Shown here: one piece after another, positions 7,378 through 15,932 of the stretch
Numbering within the stretch: the stretch's first letter is position 1
Layout: the number at the start of each line of letters is the position of its first letter
Origin: Pseudorhodobacter ferrugineus DSM 5888
GTDB lineage: Bacteria; Pseudomonadota; Alphaproteobacteria; Rhodobacterales; Rhodobacteraceae
Direction: 5' to 3'
Length of the DNA stretch: 64,000 nucleotides
NCBI RefSeq assembly: GCF_000420745.1
Contig: NZ_ATVN01000001.1
Location: 1 to 64,000, forward strand
The notes under the pieces: model-generated
The model's database searches: none
What the model saw: only the letters and a program-made list of their open reading frames with translations
What the model was told of the DNA's origin: nothing
Position numbers and translations under genes: made by a program

Positions 7378-8534
7378 TAGCGCCGTTCCCCAATTCCGAG
7401 TGGTGTGGCGGGGGTGCTGGCTGGCACCCTGCCGTATGCGTGTGGCAGTGAGCAGGTTTTAAGCTGCGGTAGCACCTTTGTACCGAAATGATCGCATTCA
7501 TCCATATGCGGGTAGCCCGAAAAGATGAAAGCACGGATGCCCATTTTCTGATACGCCTCAATTTCCGACATAACCTGATCAGTGGACCCGACAAGGGCAG
7601 CACCACAACCCGAGCGCGCGCGGCCAATGCCTGTCCACATATGCGGTTCGATATAGCCGAACTGATCGGCCAATTCGCGGGCGCGGGCTTGGTGTGACAC
7701 GCCCAAGGATATGCTGTCATGGGCGCGATCGCGGATCAGTTTGCCGTATTCATCATCCAGTTTGCTGGCGATGTATTCGGCGTATTCCTTGGCCTCGGTT
7801 TCCGTGTCACGCACGATCATATGCACGCGCAACCCGTAGTCGAGCGTGCGGTTATGGGCCGCCGCGCGGGCGTGAACCGCCTTCATCCGTTCGGCCAGTG
7901 TGTCGCGGGTTTCGGGCCACATCAGGTAGACATCACATTGCGCGCCGCACAGTTCCAACGCATCGGGGGAATAGCCGCCGAAATAGAGCAAGGGGCCACC
8001 GTTTTGCTGATACGGACGCGCGGGATCAGCGGAAACCTTGCTGATCTTGTAAATCTCGCCATCATATTCGATGTGATCTTGCGTCCACGCCTGACGCAGG
8101 ATTTCGACGACTTCATGGCTGCGTTTGTAGCGGTACTTGCTGTCGGCCACTTCGCCGGGGAAATCCGAGGAGATGACGTTGAGGGTAAGGCGTCCTTTCA
8201 GCATATGGTCGAGCGTGGCCACGGTGCGGGCGAGCATGACAGGCTGCACCTCGCCGCAGCGAATGGCGGCCAGAAAGTTGATGTTTTCGGTGATCGGCGC
8301 GCAACCGGCCACGAAAGACAGGGTGTCTTGGCCGACCTGATAGGAGGAGGGGCACAGGATGTTGCGGAAACCGTGCTGTTCGGCGCGTTTCACGATGCCC
8401 GAGCAGTGATCCCATGAGGAGCGGAGTGCGCCATCGGGTTGGCCAAGGAATTGGTAATCATCAGAACACAGGGCGGCGAACCAGCTGACCTCGGCTGCGT
8501 CCAGATCGGGGGAGGTGATGGGAACGACGGTCAT
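7377..8534 (-). CDS. LLM-class flavin-dependent monooxygenase (SsuD-like)
   Basis: This is a luciferase-like monooxygenase of 385 residues, resembling the alkanesulfonate monooxygenase SsuD group. Signs are SFVAGCAPITENINFLAAI (about 73-91), MLARTVATLDHMLKGRLTLN (about 100-120) and SKYRYKRSHEVVEILR. These enzymes take reduced FMN from a separate reductase and insert oxygen, often cleaving C-S bonds or oxidising alicyclic or nitrogen compounds. It is the first gene of the operon; AGGGAG lies seven bases before the ATG. Desulfonation is only one possibility because no ssuA/B/C-type sulfonate importer is here, only a TRAP system. Confidence 0.88.
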   Translation of the reverse strand: MTVVPITSPDLDAAEVSWFAALCSDDYQFLGQPDGALRSSWDHCSGIVKRAEQHGFRNILCPSSYQVGQDTLSFVAGCAPITENINFLAAIRCGEVQPVMLARTVATLDHMLKGRLTLNVISSDFPGEVADSKYRYKRSHEVVEILRQAWTQDHIEYDGEIYKISKVSADPARPYQQNGGPLLYFGGYSPDALELCGAQCDVYLMWPETRDTLAERMKAVHARAAAHNRTLDYGLRVHMIVRDTETEAKEYAEYIASKLDDEYGKLIRDRAHDSISLGVSHQARARELADQFGYIEPHMWTGIGRARSGCGAALVGSTDQVMSEIEAYQKMGIRAFIFSGYPHMDECDHFGTKVLPQLKTCSLPHAYGRVPASTPATPLGIGERR

Positions 8535-8564
8535 GATAATTCTCCCTGCGAGCTGCGCGTGATT

Positions 8565-8633
8565 CTCTCTACCAGAGAGTCAGCTTTTCACTTGCGTAGC
8601 ATTGGAATTGATGTAGATCAATACTGTATCAAT
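8565..8633. promoter_or_regulatory. Divergent promoter region with two palindromic operator candidates
   Basis: Between the divergent monooxygenase and GntR genes lie two clear palindromes. One is ctctct-acc-agagag at 8565-8579. The other is attgat-gtag-atcaat at 8607-8622, followed by a further atcaat at 8628-8633, giving direct and inverted spacing. Either could be the operator of the adjacent GntR/HutC regulator. The second sits within 25 bases of the GntR start, which suits autorepression. Confidence 0.5.
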
Positions 8634-8652
8634 TTATTCAGATGTGGTGCTG

Positions 8653-9354
8653 ATGCCCTCTCCCGGTTCCCTTCCGTTGTTTTTACAGATCAGCGAATTG
8701 CTGATCCGTGACATTGCGGCTGGGCGGTTGATTGACGGAGAAAAACTGCCGCCCGAGCGTGAGATGGCGGCGCAATTGGGGATCGCCGTGGGCACCTTGC
8801 GCCAAGCGCTAAAGGAACTGGTCGCCAAGGGCATGCTGGTGCGCGTGCAGGGGTCGGGGAATTACATCCGCGCAGTTAGCGATCCGGCCTCGGTCTATGC
8901 GCTGTTTCGGTTGGAACTGGTGACGGGGGGCGGGTTGCCCACGGCGCGGGTTTTGTCGGTGGAGCGGCGTGTGAAGGATGCAGAGCTGCCTGCGTTTGGC
9001 GACAGTGCGGACGGGTTTCGCATTCGGCGCTTGCGGTATCTGTCGGGCAAGGTGGCGGCGGTTGAAGAGATTTGGCTGGATGGCAGTTATGCGGGTGCGA
9101 TTGCGCCTGCGGATTTGTTAGAGTCGCTGTACCTGTATTACCGCGAAAAGCTGGGCCTGTGGATCGCACGGGCCGAGGATCGGGTCGGGCTAGGGCATTG
9201 CCCCGTTTGGGCGCCCGAGACATTTCCGCATGTCGCAGGCACGGCGTTGCCCCAGATCACGCGGGTCAGTTGGGGCCAAGATGGCCGCAAGGCCGAGGCC
9301 TCTTGGACGTGGTACGACCCGAATGTCGCGCAATATGTGGCGCGTTTGAAATAG
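8653..9354 (+). CDS. GntR-family regulator, HutC/UTRA subfamily
   Basis: This transcription factor of about 233 residues has an N-terminal winged helix, with LPPEREMAAQLGIAVGTLR and VRVQGSGNYI (about residues 30-80). The C-terminal UTRA-type effector domain is about 90-230, with the words RIRRLRYLSGKVAAVEEIWL. HutC-type regulators usually repress an adjacent catabolic operon until a small ligand binds. It is divergent from the monooxygenase-TRAP operon, its likely target. The start is uncertain: ATG at 8653 is chosen, but GTG at 8644 or 8647 is possible and no clear Shine-Dalgarno site is present. Confidence 0.88.
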   Translation: MPSPGSLPLFLQISELLIRDIAAGRLIDGEKLPPEREMAAQLGIAVGTLRQALKELVAKGMLVRVQGSGNYIRAVSDPASVYALFRLELVTGGGLPTARVLSVERRVKDAELPAFGDSADGFRIRRLRYLSGKVAAVEEIWLDGSYAGAIAPADLLESLYLYYREKLGLWIARAEDRVGLGHCPVWAPETFPHVAGTALPQITRVSWGQDGRKAEASWTWYDPNVAQYVARLK

Positions 9355-9390
9355 GGCGCAGGGATTTGCTTTGAATATAAGGGGCTTGGG

Positions 9391-10503
9391 ATGAAAACGG
9401 TTCGGTATGGCATCATCGGCTGCGGCATGATGGGGCAAGAGCATTTGCGCAACATAGCCTTGTTGCCACAGGCCGAGGTGGTGGCGATATATGAGCCCGA
9501 TGCAGGGATGCGCGCGCTGGCGGCCGCTATGGTCCCGGGCGCCGCAATGGTGGACAGCGTGGCTGCGGTGCTGGCGGTTGAGGCGGTGAATTGCCTGATG
9601 ATCGTTAGCCCGAACTTCATGCATTTGCAGCAGTTGGAAGAGATTGCCGCCATCCGTCCGCTGCCTGTGCTATGCGAAAAGCCGCTGTTCACCGACCCCG
9701 CCGATACCCCGCGCCTGAACGCGTTGCGGGCCGCATACCCCGCGCCTATTTGGGTGGCGATGGAATACCGCTATATGCCGCCCGTGGCGCATTTGATCGC
9801 GCAAGCACAGGCGGCGACGGGGGGTGTGAAAATGCTGACGATCCGCGAGCACCGCTTTCCGTTCCTTGAAAAGGTCGGCGATTGGAATCGCTTTAACCGC
9901 AATTCCGGTGGGACTTTGGTTGAAAAATGCTGCCACTTCTTTGATCTGATGCGGCTGGTTGCGGGCTGTGACCCTGTGCGGGTTATGGCGTCGGGCGGGC
10001 AAACGGTGAACCATCTGGATGAGGTGTATAACGGCGAGGCATCGGATATTTGGGACAATGCCTATGTGATCGTGGACTTTGAAAACGGTATGCGCGCGAT
10101 GTTGGAATTGTGCATGTTCGCCGAAGGGTCGCGATACCAAGAGGAAATCAGCGCAGTGGGGCCGTTGGGCAAGATTGAAGCGTTGGTGCCGGGGCCAGGG
10201 CGGTTCTGGCCGGCGCATTTGGGCGCGGCGCCGGTGCCGCAAGTGGTGGTTTCGCCGCGCAGCCCTGCAGGCCCGCGCGTGCTGGATGTGCCCGTGGACC
10301 CGTCCTTGCTGGCGGCAGGGGATCACAACGGATCGACATTCTACCAGCATCGCGGCTTTGCCGATGTGGTGGCGCATGGCGGCGTGCCCGAGGTGGGGCT
10401 GGCCGATGGCTGGTGGGCCGTGGCGATGGGCATGGCGGCCCAAATCTCGGCGGCCGAGGGGCGTGCGATTGGGGCCGAGGAGTTGCAGGGGTTCGCGCCC
10501 TAG
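9391..10503 (+). CDS. Gfo/Idh/MocA-family oxidoreductase
   Basis: This NAD(P)-dependent dehydrogenase has 370 residues. The N-terminal Rossmann fold starts YGIIGCGMMGQEH (G8, G11 and G15 region). The family EKP motif (residues 96-98, CEKPL) follows, then a C-terminal alpha/beta domain with EYRYMPPVAHLI and NSGGTLVEKCCHFFDLMR, where a Lys/His pair may be catalytic. Members act on sugars, inositols and related polyols. It lies 36 bases after the GntR gene and may be co-transcribed with it. Its TAG stop and the LysR stop on the other strand share the bases ctag. Confidence 0.9.
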   Translation: MKTVRYGIIGCGMMGQEHLRNIALLPQAEVVAIYEPDAGMRALAAAMVPGAAMVDSVAAVLAVEAVNCLMIVSPNFMHLQQLEEIAAIRPLPVLCEKPLFTDPADTPRLNALRAAYPAPIWVAMEYRYMPPVAHLIAQAQAATGGVKMLTIREHRFPFLEKVGDWNRFNRNSGGTLVEKCCHFFDLMRLVAGCDPVRVMASGGQTVNHLDEVYNGEASDIWDNAYVIVDFENGMRAMLELCMFAEGSRYQEEISAVGPLGKIEALVPGPGRFWPAHLGAAPVPQVVVSPRSPAGPRVLDVPVDPSLLAAGDHNGSTFYQHRGFADVVAHGGVPEVGLADGWWAVAMGMAAQISAAEGRAIGAEELQGFAP

Positions 10504-11387
10504 GCGCGCCCGCCTGCACCCGCTTTGACCAATTCATCGACCAAGGCGCGGGCGATATGGGGTAGGGCCGCAATGTCACGCACCAGCACGCTGCGGTCGC
10601 GGATGGCCCATGGATCTGAAATAGTGATCAGGGCAATATCCATTGTTTTTGCATGGCGGCGGGCCGCGCTTTCGGGGGTGATGCCAATGCCAACACCTGC
10701 TTCGACCATCCGGCACATTGCCTCAAAGCTGCGCACCTGAATGCGCAGAGCGCGGTCATATCCGTGCCGTTCCATCAGGCCGCGCAGAAAGGCCAGCAGG
10801 GTGCTGCCTTCGTGCAGGCCGATATGTTCATAAGCCAACGTATCGGCAAAGCTGACCGATGTTTGCGCGGCCAGCGGGTGGTTGCGCGGGGTGGCTAGCA
10901 ACAGGTGATCGGTGGAAAACCGGATCGCCTGCAACCCTGCATCCGGGATTGGGCCCGAAGTAATGCCTAAATCGGCGGTGCCATCCAGAATGCCGCGCTG
11001 GATGTCTTGGGTTAGGCGTTCTTGCAGATCGACCGTCACTTTTGGGCGGTCTGCAAGGAAACGCGCAAGGATTTCGGGCATAAATTCCGTCACAGCAGTG
11101 GTGTTGGCGAAAATGCGGACATGGCCGCGATCGGCCGCGCCTAGATCATCTTTGAGGAATTCGATTTGGCGCAGGATCAAGCGGGCGTGACGGAGCAGGG
11201 CTTCGCCCGATTTGGTCAAGCTGACGCCGCGATTACCACGATAGAGAAGGGGCTGGGCAAGGCTGGTTTCCAGCGCCTTGATGCGTGCCGATGCGGCAGG
11301 GGGCGACAGAAAGGCACGTTGCGCGCCAAGCGTCAGGTTGCCCGCTTCGGCGATGGCCACAAACAGGCGCAGGTCAGATAGGTCCAT
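10500..11387 (-). CDS. LysR-family transcriptional regulator
   Basis: This LysR-type regulator has 295 residues. The helix-turn-helix occupies residues 1-60 (DLRLFVAIAEAGNLTLGAQR, LSPPAASARIKALE), followed by a periplasmic-binding-like effector domain with the words VRIFANTTAVTEFMPEIL. It is divergent from the hydratase/acyl-CoA dehydrogenase/CoA-transferase genes, the usual arrangement for a LysR activator and its target operon. The ATG at 11387 gives the standard N-terminus; a longer frame to 11543 would run into the divergent gene. Confidence 0.92.
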   Translation of the reverse strand: MDLSDLRLFVAIAEAGNLTLGAQRAFLSPPAASARIKALETSLAQPLLYRGNRGVSLTKSGEALLRHARLILRQIEFLKDDLGAADRGHVRIFANTTAVTEFMPEILARFLADRPKVTVDLQERLTQDIQRGILDGTADLGITSGPIPDAGLQAIRFSTDHLLLATPRNHPLAAQTSVSFADTLAYEHIGLHEGSTLLAFLRGLMERHGYDRALRIQVRSFEAMCRMVEAGVGIGITPESAARRHAKTMDIALITISDPWAIRDRSVLVRDIAALPHIARALVDELVKAGAGGRA

Positions 11388-11400
11388 TATGTCAGCCTTT

Positions 11401-11450
11401 TGCAATTTGGAATGCAGGCCCCAGAAAATACGAATTTGCAGAATGTGCAA
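11401..11450. promoter_or_regulatory. LysR-type binding site candidates
   Basis: In the 103-base divergent gap, ttgca-gaatg-tgcaa (11436-11450) is a perfect interrupted palindrome with the T-N11-A core of LysR sites. A second, looser site, tgca-N8-tgca, lies at 11401-11416 beside the regulator's own start. Two sites of this type fit a LysR protein bound at a recognition and an activation site. Confidence 0.55.
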
Positions 11451-11490
11451 GCCGTGGCAAACAGGGGCAAAGCAAGGTGGGGCATTTCGC

Positions 11491-12321
11491 GTGATTGATA
11501 TTGAACATTTGCAGGGTTGGGTCGGGCGGTCGGAAACTGTCACGGATCAGATTACACCGTTTCAGCCGAATGCGCTGGCCGCGACCCTGAACCGCGATGA
11601 TCAGTTTGCCACTGGGTCGGACCTGCTGCCCCTGTGGCATTGGCTGCATTTCCTGAAAATCTTTCGGCTGGACGAGGCGGGCTATGACGGGCACCCCGCG
11701 CTGGGCGGATTTTTGCCCCCCGTGCCGCTGCCGCGCCGAATGTGGGCGGGGAGCCGTTTGAAGTTTTTGGCACCGTTGAAGGTGGGGGAGGTGGTGACAA
11801 AAACCTCTACCGTGACCCGCGTTGACCATAAGGCGGGGCGGTCTGGGGATTTGGTGTTTGTCACCGTGCGCCATGTGTATGACGAGCGGATTGAGGAGGA
11901 ACACGACATCGTTTACCGCGATGTGGCGGCACCGGATGCGCCTGTTGCGGTGCCTGTGGCCGCGCCCGATGTTTGTGATTTTTCGCGCGATGTGGTGCCC
12001 GACCCCGTGTTGTTGTTTCGCTATTCCGCGCTGACGTTCAACGGCCACCGCATTCATTATGACCAGCCGTTTTGTACGGGAACCGAGGGGTATCCGGGGT
12101 TGGTGGTGCATGGGCCGCTGCTGGCGACGCTGTTGCTGGACGGGTTGCGCAGGCATTTGCCCGATGCGGTGGTGACAGAGTTTGAGTTTAGGGCGATGGC
12201 CCCGGTGTTTGATACGGACCGTTTCGCAGTGCAAGGTGCGGCGGTAGAGGGCGGCTATCGGCTGTGGATACGGCGCGGTGATGGTGCGTTGGCGATGGAT
12301 GCAAAGGCGGTGTTGGCATGA
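11491..12321 (+). CDS. MaoC/FAS1-like acyl-CoA hydratase (mesaconyl-CoA hydratase type)
   Basis: This double hot-dog hydratase has 276 residues. The C-terminal half carries the MaoC-like word NGHRIHYDQPF with the Asp/His dyad, then GLVVHGPLLATLL. The N-terminal half (PLWHWLHFLKIF, GGFLPPVPLPRRMWAG) is the FAS1-like dehydratase domain found in mesaconyl-C4-CoA and itaconyl-CoA hydratases. It would add water to an enoyl-CoA. The GTG at 11491 is chosen as start because AAGGTGGGG lies just upstream and the length then fits the family; the frame is open further upstream into the LysR gene. It overlaps the dehydrogenase gene by four bases. Confidence 0.82.
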   Translation: MIDIEHLQGWVGRSETVTDQITPFQPNALAATLNRDDQFATGSDLLPLWHWLHFLKIFRLDEAGYDGHPALGGFLPPVPLPRRMWAGSRLKFLAPLKVGEVVTKTSTVTRVDHKAGRSGDLVFVTVRHVYDERIEEEHDIVYRDVAAPDAPVAVPVAAPDVCDFSRDVVPDPVLLFRYSALTFNGHRIHYDQPFCTGTEGYPGLVVHGPLLATLLLDGLRRHLPDAVVTEFEFRAMAPVFDTDRFAVQGAAVEGGYRLWIRRGDGALAMDAKAVLA

Positions 12322-13466
12322 ATGATTATCAGGACATTCGGGATGCGGTGCGCGACCTGTGCGCGACATTTCCGGCAGAGTATCACCGCAAGGTGGACAT
12401 GGAACGGGGATACCCAGAGGCGTTTGTGGATGCTTTGACCAAGGCCGGTTGGTTGGCGGCGATGATCCCCGAGGCGTTTGGCGGATCGGGGCTTGGGCTG
12501 ACCGAGGCGAGCGTGATCATGGAAGAGATCAACCGATCAGGCGGCAACTCTGGCGCGTGCCACGGCCAAATGTACAACATGGGCACGCTGCTGCGCCACG
12601 GGTCGGATGCGCAAAAACGGGAATATTTGCCACGAATTGCCAGCGGTGAGCTGCGGTTGCAAAGCATGGGCGTGACCGAGCCGACCACGGGCACTGACAC
12701 CACCAAAATTCGCACAACGGCGGTGCGAAGGGGTGACCGCTATGTGATTAACGGGCAAAAGGTCTGGATTTCGCGGGTCCAACATTCGGACCTGATGATC
12801 CTGCTGGCCCGCACCACGCCGCTTGAGCAGGTGACGCGGAAATCACTGGGGATGTCGATTTTTCTGGTCGATTTGCGCGATGCGATTGGCAAAGGGCTGG
12901 AGGTGAAGCCCATTCCGAACATGGTGAACCATGAGACGAATGAGCTGTTTTTCGACAATCTGGAAATTCCGGTCGAGAATTTGATTGGTGAGGAAGGGAT
13001 GGGCTTTCGCTATATTCTTGATGGATTGAACGCCGAACGGACCCTGATCGCGGCGGAATGTATTGGGGATGGCTATTGGTTCATCGACAAGGTGACCGCC
13101 TATGCCAAGGAGCGCGTGGTGTTTGGGCGGCCGATTGGGCAAAACCAAGGCGTGCAGTTCCCCATTGCGGAAAGTTTTATTGAGATTGAGGCGGCGAACC
13201 TGATGCGGTTTGACGCGTGCCGCCGCTTTGACGCAGGTGCCGATTGCGGCGCGCAGGCGAATATGGCGAAATACTTGGCGGCCAAGGCGAGTTGGGAGGC
13301 GGCGAATGCCTGCATCCAGTTTCACGGCGGTTTTGGGTTTGCCACGGAATACGATGTGGAACGGAAGTTTCGCGAAACGCGGCTCTATCAGGTCGCGCCC
13401 ATTTCGACGAACCTGATCCTGTCTTATGTGGCCGAGCATATGCTTGGTTTGCCGAGGTCGTTTTAA
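12318..13466 (+). CDS. Acyl-CoA dehydrogenase family protein
   Basis: This FAD-dependent acyl-CoA dehydrogenase has 382 residues. The family signatures are present: the mid-domain FAD loop LQSMGVTEPTTGTDTTKI and INGQKVWIS. The C-terminal helical bundle ends CIQFHGGFGFATEYDVERKF. The region that in short-chain enzymes holds the catalytic Glu (GTSEI) reads VAPISTNLI here. A glutamate in LDGLNAER, the position used by isovaleryl- and long-chain enzymes, may be the base instead. With the hydratase and CoA-transferase it forms a short beta-oxidation-like route on a CoA-activated acid. Confidence 0.9.
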   Translation: MNDYQDIRDAVRDLCATFPAEYHRKVDMERGYPEAFVDALTKAGWLAAMIPEAFGGSGLGLTEASVIMEEINRSGGNSGACHGQMYNMGTLLRHGSDAQKREYLPRIASGELRLQSMGVTEPTTGTDTTKIRTTAVRRGDRYVINGQKVWISRVQHSDLMILLARTTPLEQVTRKSLGMSIFLVDLRDAIGKGLEVKPIPNMVNHETNELFFDNLEIPVENLIGEEGMGFRYILDGLNAERTLIAAECIGDGYWFIDKVTAYAKERVVFGRPIGQNQGVQFPIAESFIEIEAANLMRFDACRRFDAGADCGAQANMAKYLAAKASWEAANACIQFHGGFGFATEYDVERKFRETRLYQVAPISTNLILSYVAEHMLGLPRSF

Positions 13467-14636
13467 GTGCTGCCGCTGGAGGGGATCACGGTTGTGTCGC
13501 TGGAACACGCGATTGCGGCCCCGTTTGCGACGCGGCAATTGGCCGACCAAGGGGCGCGGGTGATTAAGGTGGAACGCCCGCAGGTGGGAGATTTCGCGCG
13601 GGGGTATGATGGCCGCGCGCGGGGGTTGGCGTCACATTTTGTGTGGACGAACCGCAGCAAAGAAAGCCTGACGCTGGATGTGAAACACCCAGCGGCGGGG
13701 ACGATTTTGCGGGGGCTTATCGCTCGCGCCGATGTGGTTGTACAGAATTTGGCACCGGGGGCTGCGGCGCGGTTGGGGCTTTCGTATGACGCGCTGCGGC
13801 TCGACCACCCCGGGCTGATCCTGTGCAATATCTCGGGCTATGGGGCAGATGGGCCGGACCGCGACCGCAAGGCCTATGACCTGCTGATCCAATCCGAAGC
13901 GGGGTTCTTGTCGGTGACGGGCGAGGATGGGCCAGCCAAGGCGGGGATTTCGGTCGCGGATATTGCCGCCGGAATGTATGCCTATACCAACATTCTGACT
14001 GCCCTTATCCAGCGCGGGCGTACGGGGTTGGGGCGTGAGATTGATGTTTCCATGCTGGAGGCGATGGCCGAATGGATGGGATACCCGATGTATTACGCGA
14101 TGGACGGTGCGCCGCCGCCTGCGCGGGCGGGGGCGAGCCATGCGACGATTTACCCCTACGGCCCGTTTGAGACGGCGGATGGCACGGTGATGCTGGGGTT
14201 GCAGAATGAACGCGAATGGGCGGCGTTTTGTGGTGGGGTTTTGGACGCGCCGGATTTGGCCAGTGATGCGCGGTTTGTGACCAATGCCAAGCGGGCCGAG
14301 AACAAGGTGGCGCTGGGCGCGATGATCCGCGACAGCTTTGCCAATCTGTCCGTGGCGCAAGTGACAGCGCGGTTAGACGCGGTGGGGATTGCCAATGCGC
14401 GGATGAACGATATGGCGGGGCTGTGGGCACATCCGCAACTGGCCGCACGCAATCGCTGGCGGCAGGTGGATACGCCAGCAGGCCAGATGCCCGCGCTTAT
14501 CCCTGCGGGCTGGGGCGAGGATGAGCCCTGTATGGGCCCTGTGCCCGCTCTTGGCGAACATAGCGCCGCGATACTGCAGGAATTGGGCTATAATGCGGCG
14601 CAAATTTCCGCGCTGGCAGCGGACGGGGTTATCTAA
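13467..14636 (+). CDS. CaiB/BaiF family III CoA-transferase
   Basis: This family III CoA-transferase has 389 residues. Evidence is the N-terminal LEGITVVSLEHAIAAPF, RVIKVERP, NISGYGADGPDRDRKAYD with the likely catalytic aspartate D138, and ADIAAGMYAYTNILTAL. It would transfer CoA from succinyl-CoA or a similar donor to a carboxylic acid. It starts with GTG directly after the dehydrogenase stop, so the three genes form one operon. The acid is unknown; the presence of a TRAP importer next door points to a dicarboxylate. Confidence 0.9.
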   Translation: MLPLEGITVVSLEHAIAAPFATRQLADQGARVIKVERPQVGDFARGYDGRARGLASHFVWTNRSKESLTLDVKHPAAGTILRGLIARADVVVQNLAPGAAARLGLSYDALRLDHPGLILCNISGYGADGPDRDRKAYDLLIQSEAGFLSVTGEDGPAKAGISVADIAAGMYAYTNILTALIQRGRTGLGREIDVSMLEAMAEWMGYPMYYAMDGAPPPARAGASHATIYPYGPFETADGTVMLGLQNEREWAAFCGGVLDAPDLASDARFVTNAKRAENKVALGAMIRDSFANLSVAQVTARLDAVGIANARMNDMAGLWAHPQLAARNRWRQVDTPAGQMPALIPAGWGEDEPCMGPVPALGEHSAAILQELGYNAAQISALAADGVI

Positions 14637-14915
14637 ACCCGCAGCCTTGTACCTGTGGCGAGGTTTCGCCACGGGTTTGGCAAGGTTCCCCAAGGCAAAT
14701 TTACCCGTTTTGCCGAAAAGGTTTTGTTTTTGACCCAAAATCCTTGCAAGGTGGCGCAGGTCGCAGCGCTGCGCTGTGCCACCGAGGAGGAGACATCACG
14801 GGAAGGGGTGCCAGCCTGCATGCGCCAAAGGTGCGTGGGGGCTGCAACGGCACATGTGCCGACCCGTCTTGTGACGATACGGTCAAAACGACCGATAATA
14901 ATTAGGGAGAGAGAC
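14637..14915 (+). promoter_or_regulatory. Leader region before the second TRAP locus
   Basis: This 279-base gap has a hairpin gtggcga-N4-tcgccac (14655-14672) just after the CoA-transferase stop, without a T-run. Near the dctP start it has cggtcaaaacgaccg (14880-14894) followed by gataataatt. The open frame through this gap is not used: the conserved DctP signal peptide starts at 14916 behind agggagaga. No small gene is convincing. Confidence 0.4.
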
Positions 14916-15923
14916 ATGAAATTCACCAATCTAGCCATGACCGTCGCCGCTTTGGCGATGTCGACAACTGCTGCCTTTGCAACCACGGGCTGCGATGATG
15001 GCGAAGTAAAGATCAAGTTTGCGCATGTGACCAACGGCGACAAGCACCCCAAGGGTATTGCGGCCCAGATGTTTGCCGACCGTGTGAACAGCGAAATGGA
15101 TGGCAAAGCCTGCGTCGAAGTGTTCCCGAACTCGACCCTGTATGATGACGATCAGGTACTTGAGGCGATGTTGCAGGGTGACGTGCAACTGGCCGCGCCA
15201 TCGCTGTCAAAGTTTGAAACCTTTACCAAGGTTTTCCAGATTTTCGACCTTCCGTTCATGTTCAAGAACATTGCAGCGGTTGACGAATACCAAAACTCGG
15301 AAACCGGTCAGGCGATGAAGGATTCCATGACGCGCCGCGGTTTGCAGGGCTTGGAATTCTGGCACAACGGCATGAAGCAGTTTTCGGCTAACAAGCCGCT
15401 GGTTCTGCCAACAGATGCCGCGGGCTTGAAGTTCCGCGTGCAGCCGTCTGACGTGATCGTGGCACAGATGGAAGCGCTGGGCGCATCTGCGCAGCCAATG
15501 GCGTTTGCCGAAGTGTATGGCGCGTTGCAGACCAAAGTTGTGGATGGTCAGGAAAACACCTGGTCCAACATTCGCGGCCAGAAGTTTTTCGAAGTGCAAG
15601 ACGGTACGACCGAAACCAACCACGGCTTGATCGACTATCTGGTCGTCGCTTCGGTTGACTGGTTGGAAAGCCTTGACCCTGCCGTGCGCGAGCAGATGAC
15701 CACCATTCTGAACGAAGTGACGGTAGAGCGGAACGCTGCCGTGAACGATGTCGATCTGGAAGCGCGTCAGGCGATTTTGGACACCGGCGCGGTTATTCGC
15801 GAGCTGACACCCGAGCAGAACCAAGCCTGGGTTGATGCGATGAAGCCGGTTTGGGCCAAGTTTGTCGACGGTGTTGGTCAAGACAACATTGACGCTGCAC
15901 AAGCGATCAACGCCAAGCACTAA
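14916..15923 (+). CDS. dctP: TRAP transporter substrate-binding protein (C4-dicarboxylate DctP type)
   Basis: This TRAP solute receptor has 335 residues, with a signal peptide of about 22 residues (ends AAFA). It matches the classical dicarboxylate DctP group: VKIKFAHVTNGDKHPKG at the mature N-terminus, GLKFRVQPSDVIVAQMEALG with the carboxylate-binding arginine, and AFAEVYGALQTKVVDGQENT. Two cysteines (residues 26 and 58) may form a disulphide. It is placed after the acyl-CoA module and before its own DctQ and DctM, so it probably delivers the acid processed by that module. Confidence 0.94.
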   Translation: MKFTNLAMTVAALAMSTTAAFATTGCDDGEVKIKFAHVTNGDKHPKGIAAQMFADRVNSEMDGKACVEVFPNSTLYDDDQVLEAMLQGDVQLAAPSLSKFETFTKVFQIFDLPFMFKNIAAVDEYQNSETGQAMKDSMTRRGLQGLEFWHNGMKQFSANKPLVLPTDAAGLKFRVQPSDVIVAQMEALGASAQPMAFAEVYGALQTKVVDGQENTWSNIRGQKFFEVQDGTTETNHGLIDYLVVASVDWLESLDPAVREQMTTILNEVTVERNAAVNDVDLEARQAILDTGAVIRELTPEQNQAWVDAMKPVWAKFVDGVGQDNIDAAQAINAKH

Positions 15924-15932
15924 CGGCTAAGT

